Shown: one piece after another, positions 8,629-16,695 of the stretch
Position numbering within the stretch: position 1 is the stretch's first letter
Layout: each line of letters opens with the position of its first letter
Source of the DNA: Oscillospiraceae bacterium
Lineage (GTDB): Bacteria > Bacillota > Clostridia > Oscillospirales > Ruminococcaceae
Assembly (NCBI GenBank): GCA_900752435.1
Contig: CAADVD010000016.1
Location: 62,001 to 126,000 of the forward strand
Length of the DNA: 64,000 nt
Direction: 5' to 3'
Made by a program: the position numbers and the translations under genes
The notes under the pieces: model-generated
The model's input: only the letters and a program-made list of their open reading frames with translations
Told to the model about the DNA's origin: nothing
Database searches by the model: none

Positions 8629-8670
8629 CCAATAGGATTCGGCTGACTTGTAAACAATTTCTAAATACTT

Positions 8671-8732
8671 GCGAAAAGTTGCACGTCAACGTGCAACTTT
8701 TCGCTTATTTTGAGGGAATAGTGAAAGGGCTT
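8671..8732 (-). repeat. Dispersed GTTGCAC hairpin element, copy 1
   Basis: Read on the minus strand the element starts CCCTTTCACTAT, continues with C- and A-rich sequence, and ends in a perfect 16-bp hairpin (arms 8671-8686 and 8689-8704) built on AAAAGTTGCACG. A clearly related copy lies 37 kb away at 46039-46099, also downstream of a gene in the direction of transcription. Confidence 0.7.
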
Positions 8733-8762
8733 TTTAAGACAATGCCTTTTCCCTTTCAGCAA

Positions 8763-8792
8763 AAAACAGGCCTGCATATGCAGACCTGTTTT
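8763..8792 (-). terminator. Terminator of the oadG-oadB operon
   Basis: AAAACAGG..CTGCA / TGCAG..CCTGTTTT, a 13-bp stem with one mismatch, followed by TTTTTTGC on the minus strand. Placed 14 nt beyond the oadB stop. Confidence 0.85.
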
Positions 8793-8805
8793 GAAAGATT
8801 TCGTA

Positions 8806-10101
8806 TTAACCGAAAATGCTAATCAACACACCAGCGGCTACACCCGAACCGATAACACCGGCTACGTTTGGACCCATTGCGTGCATCAACAGGAAGTTCG
8901 TCGGATTTTCCTGTGCGCCCACCTTCTGGGATACACGGGCAGCCATCGGAACAGCCGATACACCAGCAGAACCAATGAGCGGATTGACCTTGCCTTTGGT
9001 GAAGATGTACATGAGCTTGCCGAAGAGCACACCGCCAGCCGTACCAACGCAGAATGCACACAAGCCAAGGATGACAATGGCGATGGTTTGCGCGGTCAGG
9101 AAGCGTTCCGCAGTCGCGGTTGCACCAACCGTAACGCCGAGGAAAATGGTGACGATGTTCATCAATTCGTTCTGTGCGGTCTTAACCAAACGGTCAACCA
9201 CGCCGCTTTCTTTGAACAAGTTACCGAGCATCAGCATACCAACGAGCGGTGTTGCGGATGGAACGAGCAGGCAGACAATCAAAGTAACCATAATCGGGAA
9301 GATAATCTTCTCGGTTTTGGAAACCGGACGAAGCTGTTCCATGACAACGGCACGTTCTTTCTTGGTGGTCAGCGCTTTCATGATCGGCGGCTGAATTACC
9401 GGTACCAAAGCCATGTAAGAGTATGCGGCAACCGCAATCGGACCGAGCAGTTCCGGCGCAAGCTTACCGGTTGTGTAAATGGCAGTCGGGCCATCCGCAC
9501 CACCGATGATAGCGATGGAAGCAGCTTGCTCCATGGAGAAGCTCAGGCCAGGAATGTTCAGTGCGGAAATCGCCATCGCACCAATAAAGGTGATGAAGAT
9601 ACCAAGCTGAGCAGCAGCGCCGAGCAGGAAAGATTTCGGGTTCGCAATCAGCGGACCAAAGTCGGTCATACAGCCAATGCCGAGGAAAATGAGCGGCGGA
9701 TAGATGCCGAGTTTCACGCCCTGATAGAGATAGTAGAGCAAACCGCCGTTGGCGTAATTGGCGTTCTGCGTATTGACAAAGAATTCAACGGTACTTCCAT
9801 TGTCCGTCAATAGCTGAATCGTTTGGAAATGCGTGGCGGAGTCGTAATTGCTCATATTGGCAATTGGCTCCAAGACCATCGTTGGATAGTCCATGACGCC
9901 GCCATTCGGGATGTTCACCAACAACATACCAAAGGCGATCGGCAACAGCAGGAGTGGTTCATATTGTTTGACCACAGCCAGATAAATCAGTACACAAGAG
10001 ATTGCGATCATGATGATGTTGCGCCAGTCGCCGCTGAAAAACGCCACGAAACCGGACTCATTCCACAAATCGCTGACACTCTTTAAAAACAAATCGAGCA
10101 T
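8806..10101 (-). CDS. oadB: Na+-transporting decarboxylase beta subunit
   Basis: Integral membrane subunit that couples decarboxylation of a carboxybiotin to Na+ export. 431 aa with about ten membrane helices. The conserved family signature GGADGPTAIYTTGKLAPELLG is present, as are the Asp- and Ser-rich re-entrant parts. The substrate (oxaloacetate, methylmalonyl-CoA or glutaconyl-CoA) depends on the alpha subunit, which is not nearby. Directly follows a gamma/delta-type small subunit gene, with AAAGGAAGGAA before the ATG. Good family call; the symbol is by homology. Confidence 0.9.
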   Translation of the reverse strand: MLDLFLKSVSDLWNESGFVAFFSGDWRNIIMIAISCVLIYLAVVKQYEPLLLLPIAFGMLLVNIPNGGVMDYPTMVLEPIANMSNYDSATHFQTIQLLTDNGSTVEFFVNTQNANYANGGLLYYLYQGVKLGIYPPLIFLGIGCMTDFGPLIANPKSFLLGAAAQLGIFITFIGAMAISALNIPGLSFSMEQAASIAIIGGADGPTAIYTTGKLAPELLGPIAVAAYSYMALVPVIQPPIMKALTTKKERAVVMEQLRPVSKTEKIIFPIMVTLIVCLLVPSATPLVGMLMLGNLFKESGVVDRLVKTAQNELMNIVTIFLGVTVGATATAERFLTAQTIAIVILGLCAFCVGTAGGVLFGKLMYIFTKGKVNPLIGSAGVSAVPMAARVSQKVGAQENPTNFLLMHAMGPNVAGVIGSGVAAGVLISIFG

Positions 10102-10156
10102 TGCGTTTGATTCCTTCCTTTTCTTTTTATTTTTTCAAGCACAAGCTTTGCCTGCA

Positions 10157-10531
10157 TTAAAATGGGCGGGTATTTTCTACCAATCCAGCGTAATTCCAAG
10201 CATTGCGCGCTTCACGAACACGTTTGATGCTTTTGATGGCAAACGGCTTGTTTCCCTCGCCTTCGGACGACAGCACCACGCTGATCGCCGCAGTGATGGC
10301 CGCTACTACATCATCCGTCAAACCGTCGCTGTCTTCTGTAACCACCGGTGCCGGTGCTGCGGGAGCAGCCGGTTTTACCGGCAGTTCTTTACTGGTTTTG
10401 TTTTTTTTTGAATTGTCGATGCTTTCAAAGATTTTTCCCATAATGGATACAATGACAATCAAAATGACCAGTACCAAGAATACGACCGCGATGCCCGTAA
10501 CCATAACGGAAAGAATAAATCCCCAATCCAT
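10157..10531 (-). CDS. OadG-family small subunit of the Na+-pumping decarboxylase
   Basis: 124 aa. One N-terminal membrane helix (VMVTGIAVVFLVLVILIVIVSI), then a Lys-rich stretch and a Pro/Ala linker (PVKPAAPAAPAPV). A short conserved C-terminal part follows, AAITAAISVVLSSEG, ending in a segment with ARNAWNYAGL. This is the architecture of the oxaloacetate/methylmalonyl-CoA decarboxylase gamma or delta subunit, which anchors the soluble subunits to OadB. No biotin lysine motif (MKM) is present, so it is not the biotin carrier. First gene of the two-gene operon. Confidence 0.82.
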   Translation of the reverse strand: MDWGFILSVMVTGIAVVFLVLVILIVIVSIMGKIFESIDNSKKNKTSKELPVKPAAPAAPAPVVTEDSDGLTDDVVAAITAAISVVLSSEGEGNKPFAIKSIKRVREARNAWNYAGLVENTRPF

Positions 10532-10629
10532 ACCTTTGATCTTCCTTTCATATACATTTAGAACAATTGAAGCACAGGGTTCGACAGACTACTTCTGTTT
10601 ACACTGTGTTCAAAAAATTGACCTAGTTT

Positions 10630-10658
10630 ATTATAGCCGAAAAGCGCGGGCATTTCAA
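10630..10658 (-). promoter_or_regulatory. Promoter of oadG-oadB
   Basis: Minus strand TTGAAA, 17-bp spacer, perfect TATAAT. It gives a leader of about 90 nt in which I see no riboswitch. Confidence 0.75.
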
Positions 10659-10764
10659 TACTTTTCGCGAATTTTCTTCGCGCAAAATGAAAAAATGTTA
10701 TTTTTTTAACAATGTAAGCGAACAAATTCTGCCTGTATGCTTGGCTTACAATTACAACGAAAAA

Positions 10765-10783
10765 GGACGCGCGGCGCGCGTCC
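10765..10783 (-). terminator. Terminator behind spoVM, end of the long yicC-spoVM operon
   Basis: GGACGCGC / GCGCGTCC stem with a GGC loop, followed on the minus strand by TTTTTCGTT. It begins 6 bp after the spoVM stop. Confidence 0.88.
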
Positions 10784-10789
10784 CCGGCG

Positions 10790-10879
10790 TTAGTTTTCGA
10801 TCACTTCCTTTTTAATTTTAAATATGGCCCGCAAAATACCAGCCAACACCTTCGGACTTTTCCAAACAACGATTTTCAT
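10790..10879 (-). CDS. spoVM: Stage V sporulation protein M (29 aa)
   Basis: ATG at 10877-10879 with a GAGGAGGA ribosome site, and a stop at 10790-10792. The peptide begins MKIVVWKSPKVLAGILRAIF and ends KIKKEVIEN. It aligns without gaps to the Bacillus SpoVM amphipathic helix: Lys7, Pro9, Lys10, Leu12, Gly14, Ile15, Arg17 and Ala18 agree. SpoVM lies flat on the convex forespore membrane and anchors the SpoIVA coat basement layer. The position at the end of prkC-rsgA-thiN is the same as in Bacillus, which supports the call. Confidence 0.88.
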   Translation of the reverse strand: MKIVVWKSPKVLAGILRAIFKIKKEVIEN

Positions 10880-10909
10880 GCAAATTCCTCCTCTGCACAC
10901 GCTTGCCTG

Positions 10910-11053
10910 TTACGGCAGCAAAATGATGCCTATGACAATCACCAGCACTGACGCCGCCAACAGCAACCCGGGAAAGGCGTGAAAGAAAAGTCCCAGCAAA
11001 CCGGCACCAATCAGCAGTCCTCCGGAGGGCTTGCTGCAAGGGCGTTTCTTCAT
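10910..11053 (-). CDS. Small membrane protein (47 aa), unknown
   Basis: ATG at 11051-11053 with a strong GGGAGG ribosome site 8 nt upstream. The stop lies 30 bp before spoVM. The product starts MKKRPCSKPSGG and is then almost wholly hydrophobic, with one or two short helices (LLIGAGLLGLFFHAF and LLLAASVLVIVIGIILLP). I do not recognise a family. A good ribosome site, a positive N-terminus, a clean hydrophobic segment and its place between thiN and spoVM support a real gene. It may be sporulation-linked. Confidence 0.65.
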   Translation of the reverse strand: MKKRPCSKPSGGLLIGAGLLGLFFHAFPGLLLAASVLVIVIGIILLP

Positions 11054-11171
11054 GTTGACCGCCTCCCTTTTGCGTTTACTGGTCTATCCTATGCGATTCT
11101 GGGAAAAAGGGTGCGAAAAATTTTTAAAATGCACGGAGGAATGGCTGTATCCGAAAAAAGACGCGCTTTTT

Positions 11172-11801
11172 TTATCGATCCTTGGTGCGCAGAATGAGAA
11201 GCATGCCACGGCGCACGGTAATGCTGGCGGTTGGCGCGGCCAGCTCATTGCTGACGGTCAGGCCGCCGGTGGTGTTGTACAGGGTTTTCTCCGTCAGCGG
11301 ATACCGAAATCCGGTTAGGGTAACGCCCTCGCTTTGGGAGGAATGCGAAAAAATGGACACATAGGGATACTCGTTGGGGGTAAGCGTTCGCGTGCCGTTT
11401 TGCAGCATGGTCACTTCATTTTGTGCATCCAGCAGAGTGGCTTGTATACCGCGTTCGGTCAGCGAAGCCAACAACTGCAAATTGGCAACGGTGTGATCCA
11501 AACGGCCGCCAAGCGCACCGTACAGCACAAAGGTACGATAGCGTAGCGAAATCCCCTGTGCCACGGCCAGTTCCATGTCCGTATCGTCCTTTTCCGGTTT
11601 GACGCGGATGGTGTTGGGAAGCAGAACCTCCGCCGATTCCGAATCGAAATCGCCGACCACCCAATCGGGCTGTAAACCGCAGGCTAGGGCGTGATGGTAG
11701 CCGCCGTCCGCGCAAATGACCGCATCGCTGTCGTCCAATTCCAGATGAATAAAGCGGTAATCATCAATGGGCGCAGCGCCAAAAATATAGCAAGTGTTCA
11801 T
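11172..11801 (-). CDS. thiN: Thiamine pyrophosphokinase
   Basis: Converts thiamine plus ATP to thiamine diphosphate. 209 aa, family length. Motifs: ICADGGYHHAL for nucleotide binding, PDWVVGDFDS and KPEKDDTDMELA for the metal/substrate site, GALGGRLDHTVANL, and a C-terminal beta domain with GLTVSNE. ATG preceded by AAAGGAGAAG. In Bacillus an rpe gene stands between rsgA and thiN. Here that place is taken only by a 100-bp gap with hairpins. Confidence 0.93.
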   Translation of the reverse strand: MNTCYIFGAAPIDDYRFIHLELDDSDAVICADGGYHHALACGLQPDWVVGDFDSESAEVLLPNTIRVKPEKDDTDMELAVAQGISLRYRTFVLYGALGGRLDHTVANLQLLASLTERGIQATLLDAQNEVTMLQNGTRTLTPNEYPYVSIFSHSSQSEGVTLTGFRYPLTEKTLYNTTGGLTVSNELAAPTASITVRRGMLLILRTKDR

Positions 11802-11821
11802 GTTTTACTTCTTCTCCTTTG

Positions 11822-11898
11822 CAAAACAAAACCACCGCAGAAACGGAAATCGGCTTACCGTATGAGTTCTGCGGCGGCAAAGCCGATGCAATCGGCTT
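11822..11898 (-). promoter_or_regulatory. Candidate attenuator between rsgA and thiN
   Basis: Minus strand: a small hairpin AAAGCCGAT/ATCGGCTTT (about 11878-11898), then a stem CCGCAGAA/TTCTGCGG (11835-11874) followed by TGGTTTTGTTTT, a plausible terminator. The loop of the second hairpin contains another AAGCCGAT that could pair with the first ATCGGCTT. An alternative fold is therefore possible. No TPP-riboswitch consensus is seen. Confidence 0.4.
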
Positions 11899-11901
11899 TT
11901 G

Positions 11902-12798
11902 TTATTTGAGTTCCCACTCTTTGATCTGCTTGGCTTCGTTGTACAGCTCCACGTAGCTGGCGTGTCGGGAAGCTTCAATTTTCCCTTCTGCCAAAGCCTC
12001 CAGCACGGCACAGCCCTTTTCTACCGTATGGGAACAGCCGGTAAACCGGCAATGTCCCAGATACGGTTCAAATTCGCGGAAACAATACTGCAAATCGTCC
12101 TTTAAAATCACATCGTAACGCATCAAGTCCATGGAACTAAACCCCGGCGTATCGGCCACATAGCCATTTACATCCTCTAGTTTGTACAGTTCTACATGAC
12201 GAGTGGTATGTTTGCCGCGTCCCAGCTTTTGACTAATCTGCGCTGTTTTGAGCTGAAACTCCGGATACAGTGCGTTGAGAAAGCTGGATTTGCCCACGCC
12301 GGTATTGCCGGTAAACGCACATACGCTGTTTCGCAACAGCTCCTTGGCTTCCGCCACAAAATCATCGGCTTGATTGCTGACTGCCAGCACACGAAAACCG
12401 GCGTGGCGGTACACGCGTTCCAACGGTTCGGTATCCATCAAATCACTTTTGGTGATGATCACGACTGGCTCAATGCCCTTGTGCTCGCTCATCGCCAAAA
12501 ATTTGTCCATCACAAACAAATTCGGCTGAGGCTCACAGATGGAGGCAACCACAAAAATTTTATCCAGATTGGCCATCGGCGGACGGAGCACTTCGTTTTT
12601 GCGCGCAAAAATCTCGGTGACCGTACCCTTTTCCTGTGCATCCAGTTCGATGGCTACGTGATCGCCGACCACGGGCGAAGTTTCCTTTTTGCGGAATACT
12701 CCGCGTGCACGGCATTCATAGACACCGTCGGAGGTCTCTACATAGTAGAAACCTCCGAGCGCTTTTACAATGAGTCCTGTTTGCTTCTTTTTCTCCAT
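11902..12798 (-). CDS. rsgA: Small ribosomal subunit biogenesis GTPase RsgA
   Basis: Circularly permuted GTPase that checks 30S maturation. An N-terminal OB fold is followed by G4-like TKSD (VVIITKSDL), then G1 GNTGVGKSSFLNAL, G2/G3 with GRGKHTTRHVELY and DTPGFSSM. The C-terminal zinc site uses Cys and His residues in HCRFTGCSHTVEKGCAV. 298 aa is normal. Its start lies 2 bp after the prkC stop, pointing to coupled translation. Confidence 0.96.
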   Translation of the reverse strand: MEKKKQTGLIVKALGGFYYVETSDGVYECRARGVFRKKETSPVVGDHVAIELDAQEKGTVTEIFARKNEVLRPPMANLDKIFVVASICEPQPNLFVMDKFLAMSEHKGIEPVVIITKSDLMDTEPLERVYRHAGFRVLAVSNQADDFVAEAKELLRNSVCAFTGNTGVGKSSFLNALYPEFQLKTAQISQKLGRGKHTTRHVELYKLEDVNGYVADTPGFSSMDLMRYDVILKDDLQYCFREFEPYLGHCRFTGCSHTVEKGCAVLEALAEGKIEASRHASYVELYNEAKQIKEWELK

Positions 12799-12800
12799 CG

Positions 12801-14861
12801 CTAGTTCCGATTCTCAAGCGGCCAGTCAATGGTAGGAGCACTGGATGGTGTTTCGCTTGGCGTAGAAGATGGTGTAGGTGTTGGGGTTGGAGTTGGCGCA
12901 GGTGCAGAGGAAGACGGCGCTGGCGCACTGCTGGATGCCGGTGCCTGAATCATGGACTGATCGCTGGAGGTCATGTCCGCACGGCCATTGTCAAAGTCCA
13001 CGGTAACAACCGCAAACTGCTGTCCGTCCGCCTTGATGACCACCTGCTGTTTGCCGGAGCCTTCCACCGTCCAAGTAAACGCACCTGCTGTCGCCGGATT
13101 GATGGTGGTGGTGCCCACATTGACGCCATCCAGATAGATGCTGAAGGTCACGTTCTTATTCACCGGATTGCCCGTAAACGGAATGGAAATCGGTACTTTT
13201 TCTTTCGGAGCCTTGCCATTGCTGACTTCAAACGGAATGGTCGCACCTTTCTTCGCCGTACCGGTTACACTTTGTTTCAATACAGTTCCCTTTGTCTTTT
13301 TGCTGTCCACATAGCTCGGCTGACCCTTCAAACCGGCGTCCTTGAGCAATTTCAGCGCTTCTTCTTCCGTATGGCCGACCAAATTCGGTACATTCACCGT
13401 CGGTGTTTTGCCGGAACTGAGGTAAACGTTGATGGTTTGGCCGGTCTTGGTAACCGTACCTTCGGCCGGATCGGTGCGAATGACCAGATCCTTTTCAATG
13501 TCGTCGTTGTATTCACTCTGGAAGCTAACCTTGAATCCAGCTTCTTCCAGCAATGCTTTCGCAACCTCTTTGGTTTGACCGGATACGCTTGGAATCGCGG
13601 TCGATTCCAGACCGGAGCTGACGACAACGGTCACTTTAGCTCCTTCTTTTACGCGCGTACCCTCTTTCGGCGATTGTGAAATAATTTGTCCTTTGTCGTA
13701 CGTATCGCTCTTTTTCTCTTCTCCCACAACAATCTTAATGTTGTCGTATTTCGGATCGTCTTTGATGTCGTCGTATACCAATCCAACAAGATTAACCATA
13801 TCAAATTCATCTTTGGACTGCTTCAATCCCACCATAAAGAGCACCACAGCGGCAATCATGACAATCGCGCAGGCCAATGCAACCGCCATCAGTACCTGCA
13901 TGCTGGCCGAGGATTTTTTCTTTTTCTTCGGCTCGCCTTCCTCCTCCGTTTGCTCATCGGAAACGGCGTCAAAATACTTGGTACTGCCGTCCTCGGTGAA
14001 GTATTTGTATTCAAAAACAGTATTGGGATTGCGCTTGAATTCGTCGATGTCGCGCAGCATTTCCGATGCGGTCTGATAGCGCAGATCGGGATCTTTTTTC
14101 ATGGCGCGCACCACGATTTCTTCCAGCCCAATCGGAATATCCGGATTGATGGAACGCGGTTTCGGCGCTTCCTCCTGCATTTGCTTCACGGCAATGGAAA
14201 CCGGAGTGTCACCGTCAAACGGCAGACGGCCAGTGAGCATTTCAAACATCAGCACGCCGACGGAATAAATGTCGGTTTTTTCATCGGTGACATCGCCTCT
14301 GGCCTGTTCCGGGCTGATGTAGTGCACCGAGCCAATGGCTTTCTCGGAGATGGTGCGGCCGTTGTCACGGGCAAAGCGCGCAATGCCGAAATCCATCACT
14401 TTGACGGTGCCGTCCTGCAAGAGCATCACGTTTTGGGGCTTGACGTCACGGTGCACAATGCCGTTGTCATGGGCGTGCTGGAGTGCGCGCAGAATCTGCA
14501 CGGTGAAGTGCACGGCTTCTTTCCATGTGACAACCTTCTGCTGTTCGATGTATTCTTTTAAGGTGATGCCGTCCACATATTCCATGACAATGAACTGCAC
14601 GCGGTCGCCGAAGCTCACGTCAAAAATCTTGACGATGTTTGGGTGCGACAACACGGCAATCGCCTTGGATTCGTTCCGGAAACGCCGTTTGAAATCCTCG
14701 TTGGTCAGGTATTCTTCTTTTAAAATTTTGACGGCGACCTCTTTGTTTTCCGCCAAATCGTACGCCTTGTAAACATCGGCCATGCCGCCAATGCCAATCA
14801 GTTCGCGGATTTCATAGCGGTCGTCGAGACGCTTTCCCAAATACTTATTCAAATTTCCCAC
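12801..14861 (-). CDS. prkC: PASTA-domain Ser/Thr protein kinase (PrkC/Stk1)
   Basis: Membrane receptor kinase that senses muropeptides. The cytoplasmic kinase domain spans residues ~15-275, with GIGGMADVYKA, the VKIL lysine, VHRDVKPQNVML and VMDFGIAR. A basic juxtamembrane segment (EEEGEPKKKKKSSAS) and one membrane helix (~340-363) follow, then three PASTA repeats and a further beta domain (about 570-640). The tail is rich in Pro, Ser and Thr. The start GTG 14859-14861 has AAGGAG 7 nt upstream; a TTG three codons later is an alternative. Paired with its phosphatase stp. Confidence 0.95.
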   Translation of the reverse strand: MGNLNKYLGKRLDDRYEIRELIGIGGMADVYKAYDLAENKEVAVKILKEEYLTNEDFKRRFRNESKAIAVLSHPNIVKIFDVSFGDRVQFIVMEYVDGITLKEYIEQQKVVTWKEAVHFTVQILRALQHAHDNGIVHRDVKPQNVMLLQDGTVKVMDFGIARFARDNGRTISEKAIGSVHYISPEQARGDVTDEKTDIYSVGVLMFEMLTGRLPFDGDTPVSIAVKQMQEEAPKPRSINPDIPIGLEEIVVRAMKKDPDLRYQTASEMLRDIDEFKRNPNTVFEYKYFTEDGSTKYFDAVSDEQTEEEGEPKKKKKSSASMQVLMAVALACAIVMIAAVVLFMVGLKQSKDEFDMVNLVGLVYDDIKDDPKYDNIKIVVGEEKKSDTYDKGQIISQSPKEGTRVKEGAKVTVVVSSGLESTAIPSVSGQTKEVAKALLEEAGFKVSFQSEYNDDIEKDLVIRTDPAEGTVTKTGQTINVYLSSGKTPTVNVPNLVGHTEEEALKLLKDAGLKGQPSYVDSKKTKGTVLKQSVTGTAKKGATIPFEVSNGKAPKEKVPISIPFTGNPVNKNVTFSIYLDGVNVGTTTINPATAGAFTWTVEGSGKQQVVIKADGQQFAVVTVDFDNGRADMTSSDQSMIQAPASSSAPAPSSSAPAPTPTPTPTPSSTPSETPSSAPTIDWPLENRN

Positions 14862-14864
14862 TCC

Positions 14865-15596
14865 TTAACTCCTTGTCATATACACAACTGTAATGTTGTC
14901 CATCCCGCCGGCATGATTGGCAAGCCGAATCAGGGTGTCACAGACTTCTTCCGGTTTTCGTTCCAGCATCACGTTTTTGATGAGTTCGTCACTGACGGTG
15001 TTGGTCAGACCGTCGGAGCAGAGCAGAAGGCTGGAGTCTTCCACCGTGCTTACCTCGATGTAATCAATGTCCACAAAGCGGCTCACGCCGATGGCGCGCG
15101 TAATCATATTTTTCTGCGGATGTCTGGCCGCTTCCTCCGGGGTGATTTTCCCCTGATCGAGCAGGGTTTGCACAATGGAGTGATCATGCGTAATCTGATA
15201 CAGCTCCTCATCGCGCAGCAAATACAGACGGCTGTCCCCCACATGGGCAATGTAAGCCTTGTCCCCCACGACCAAAGCCAAAACGCCGGTGGTGCCCATT
15301 CCTTTGTAAAGCGGATTGCCCTTTGCCTTTTCGTAAACGGCCACATTGCCGTCGCTCACCGCTTCAATGATGATGTCTTTGTAGTCGTCGTCCGACAATC
15401 CGCTTTTGTAGTTTCGCTTTAACTCCTCGCAAATGACTTGGCTGGCCACGGCGCTGGCAATTTGACCGCCGTTTTCGCCGCCCATGCCGTCGCAGACAAT
15501 GCCAAAGCAGGCGTTGTCATCCAGCGTTTCAATTTGATAGACATCCTGATTGGAGGAGCGGATTTGCCCGATGTCGGTTTGACCATATAATAACAC
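14865..15596 (-). CDS. stp: PP2C-type Ser/Thr protein phosphatase (Stp/PrpC)
   Basis: Dephosphorylates PrkC and its substrates. 243 aa. PP2C motifs: SNQDVYQIE (metal Asp), GIVCDGMGGENGG, GTTGVLALVVGDKAYIAHVGDSRLYLL, LCSDGLTNTVSDE and GGMDNITVVYM. GTG start with AGAGGTGAAAAG upstream. Only 3 bp separate it from prkC. Confidence 0.95.
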   Translation of the reverse strand: MLLYGQTDIGQIRSSNQDVYQIETLDDNACFGIVCDGMGGENGGQIASAVASQVICEELKRNYKSGLSDDDYKDIIIEAVSDGNVAVYEKAKGNPLYKGMGTTGVLALVVGDKAYIAHVGDSRLYLLRDEELYQITHDHSIVQTLLDQGKITPEEAARHPQKNMITRAIGVSRFVDIDYIEVSTVEDSSLLLCSDGLTNTVSDELIKNVMLERKPEEVCDTLIRLANHAGGMDNITVVYMTRS

Positions 15597-15617
15597 GTTC
15601 TTTTCACCTCTGTTGGT

Positions 15618-16670
15618 TCAATTTTCGTTTGGTTCTTCGGTTTTAATGTGGTTCCGCCGCAGCTGGCCGCAGGCAGCACTGATGTCCGCGCCGAGTGTAC
15701 GCCGGATGGTGGCGTTGACGCCGCGCTTGATGAGTTCATTTTGGAAGCGCAGGATATGCGCACGGCCGGATTGGTGAAACGACGTTTCGGCAACATCGTT
15801 GACGGGAATCAGGTTGACGTGGCAAAGCTGGCCTTTTAGTAAGTTTGCAAGCTTTGCGGCATCCTCTACGCTGTCGTTTTTCTGATGAATCAGCGCGTAT
15901 TCAAATGAAATGCGCCGATTGGTTGTGTCGGTGTACCGCTTGCAGGCGGCCAATAAGGCTTCGATGTTGTAACGGTGGTTGACCGGCATGATGCTGTCAC
16001 GCGTGGCGTCGTCCGACGCGTGCAGGGAAATGGAAAGCGTCACGCCCAGCTTGAGCTTGGCAAGCTCGTCAATTTTGTCCACCAGCCCGCAAGTCGAAAG
16101 GGAAATATTTCTCAAACTAATATTAGCACCGAATGGAGAATTTATCAACTGCAAAAAGGTTACAACATTCTGATAATTGTCGAGCGGTTCGCCGATGCCC
16201 ATCAAGACGATATTGGAAATGCGCAGATTCAAGTCGCGCTCGGTCTGGTAAACCTGTTCAAGAATCTCGCTGGCGGTGAGGCTTCGGACAAAGCCCGCTT
16301 TGGTGGAGGCACAAAAGGCACAGCCCATTTTACAGCCTACTTGTGAAGAAACGCAGATGCTGTTGCCGTGCTTGTACTTCATCAGCACGCTTTCCACGCA
16401 TTCGCCGTCGGGCAGTGCGTAAAGGTACTTCACCGTGCCGTCAAGCTTGGAAACCAGCTTGCACTGAATGGTCAGCGTGGTGATTTGCGCCATTTCCTCC
16501 AACTGTTCGCGAAGCGCCAGCGGAAGGTTTTTCATTTCCGCAAAGGAGGAAACGCGTTTTTGATGCAGCCAGTCAAAAATTTGCTTGGCGCGGAACTTGG
16601 GCTGGGACAGCGAAACCAGCAGTTCTTCCAGCGCAGGCAGTTCGAGTGATTTGATGTCAATTTTCTGCAA
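15618..16670 (-). CDS. rlmN: Dual-specificity 23S rRNA/tRNA (adenine-C2) methyltransferase RlmN
   Basis: Radical SAM enzyme that methylates 23S rRNA A2503 and some tRNAs at A37. The radical SAM cysteines are in CKMGCAFC. The catalytic cysteine pair is represented by LSTCG and by AACGQL near the C-terminus. GEPLDNY is typical. I chose the TTG at 16668-16670 (350 aa) because GGGAGG stands 8 nt upstream. The longer reading frame would begin inside rsmB. Confidence 0.95.
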   Translation of the reverse strand: MQKIDIKSLELPALEELLVSLSQPKFRAKQIFDWLHQKRVSSFAEMKNLPLALREQLEEMAQITTLTIQCKLVSKLDGTVKYLYALPDGECVESVLMKYKHGNSICVSSQVGCKMGCAFCASTKAGFVRSLTASEILEQVYQTERDLNLRISNIVLMGIGEPLDNYQNVVTFLQLINSPFGANISLRNISLSTCGLVDKIDELAKLKLGVTLSISLHASDDATRDSIMPVNHRYNIEALLAACKRYTDTTNRRISFEYALIHQKNDSVEDAAKLANLLKGQLCHVNLIPVNDVAETSFHQSGRAHILRFQNELIKRGVNATIRRTLGADISAACGQLRRNHIKTEEPNEN

Positions 16671-16695
16671 ATGAGCTTCCTCCCTTCCGGAAAAA

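Noticed and set aside
10818..11039. 73-codon minus-strand frame over the small genes
   Set aside because: It overlaps two better-supported short genes (spoVM and the 47-aa gene) in a different frame and lacks a ribosome site. The reading is Arg-, Cys- and His-rich in the manner of a shadow.
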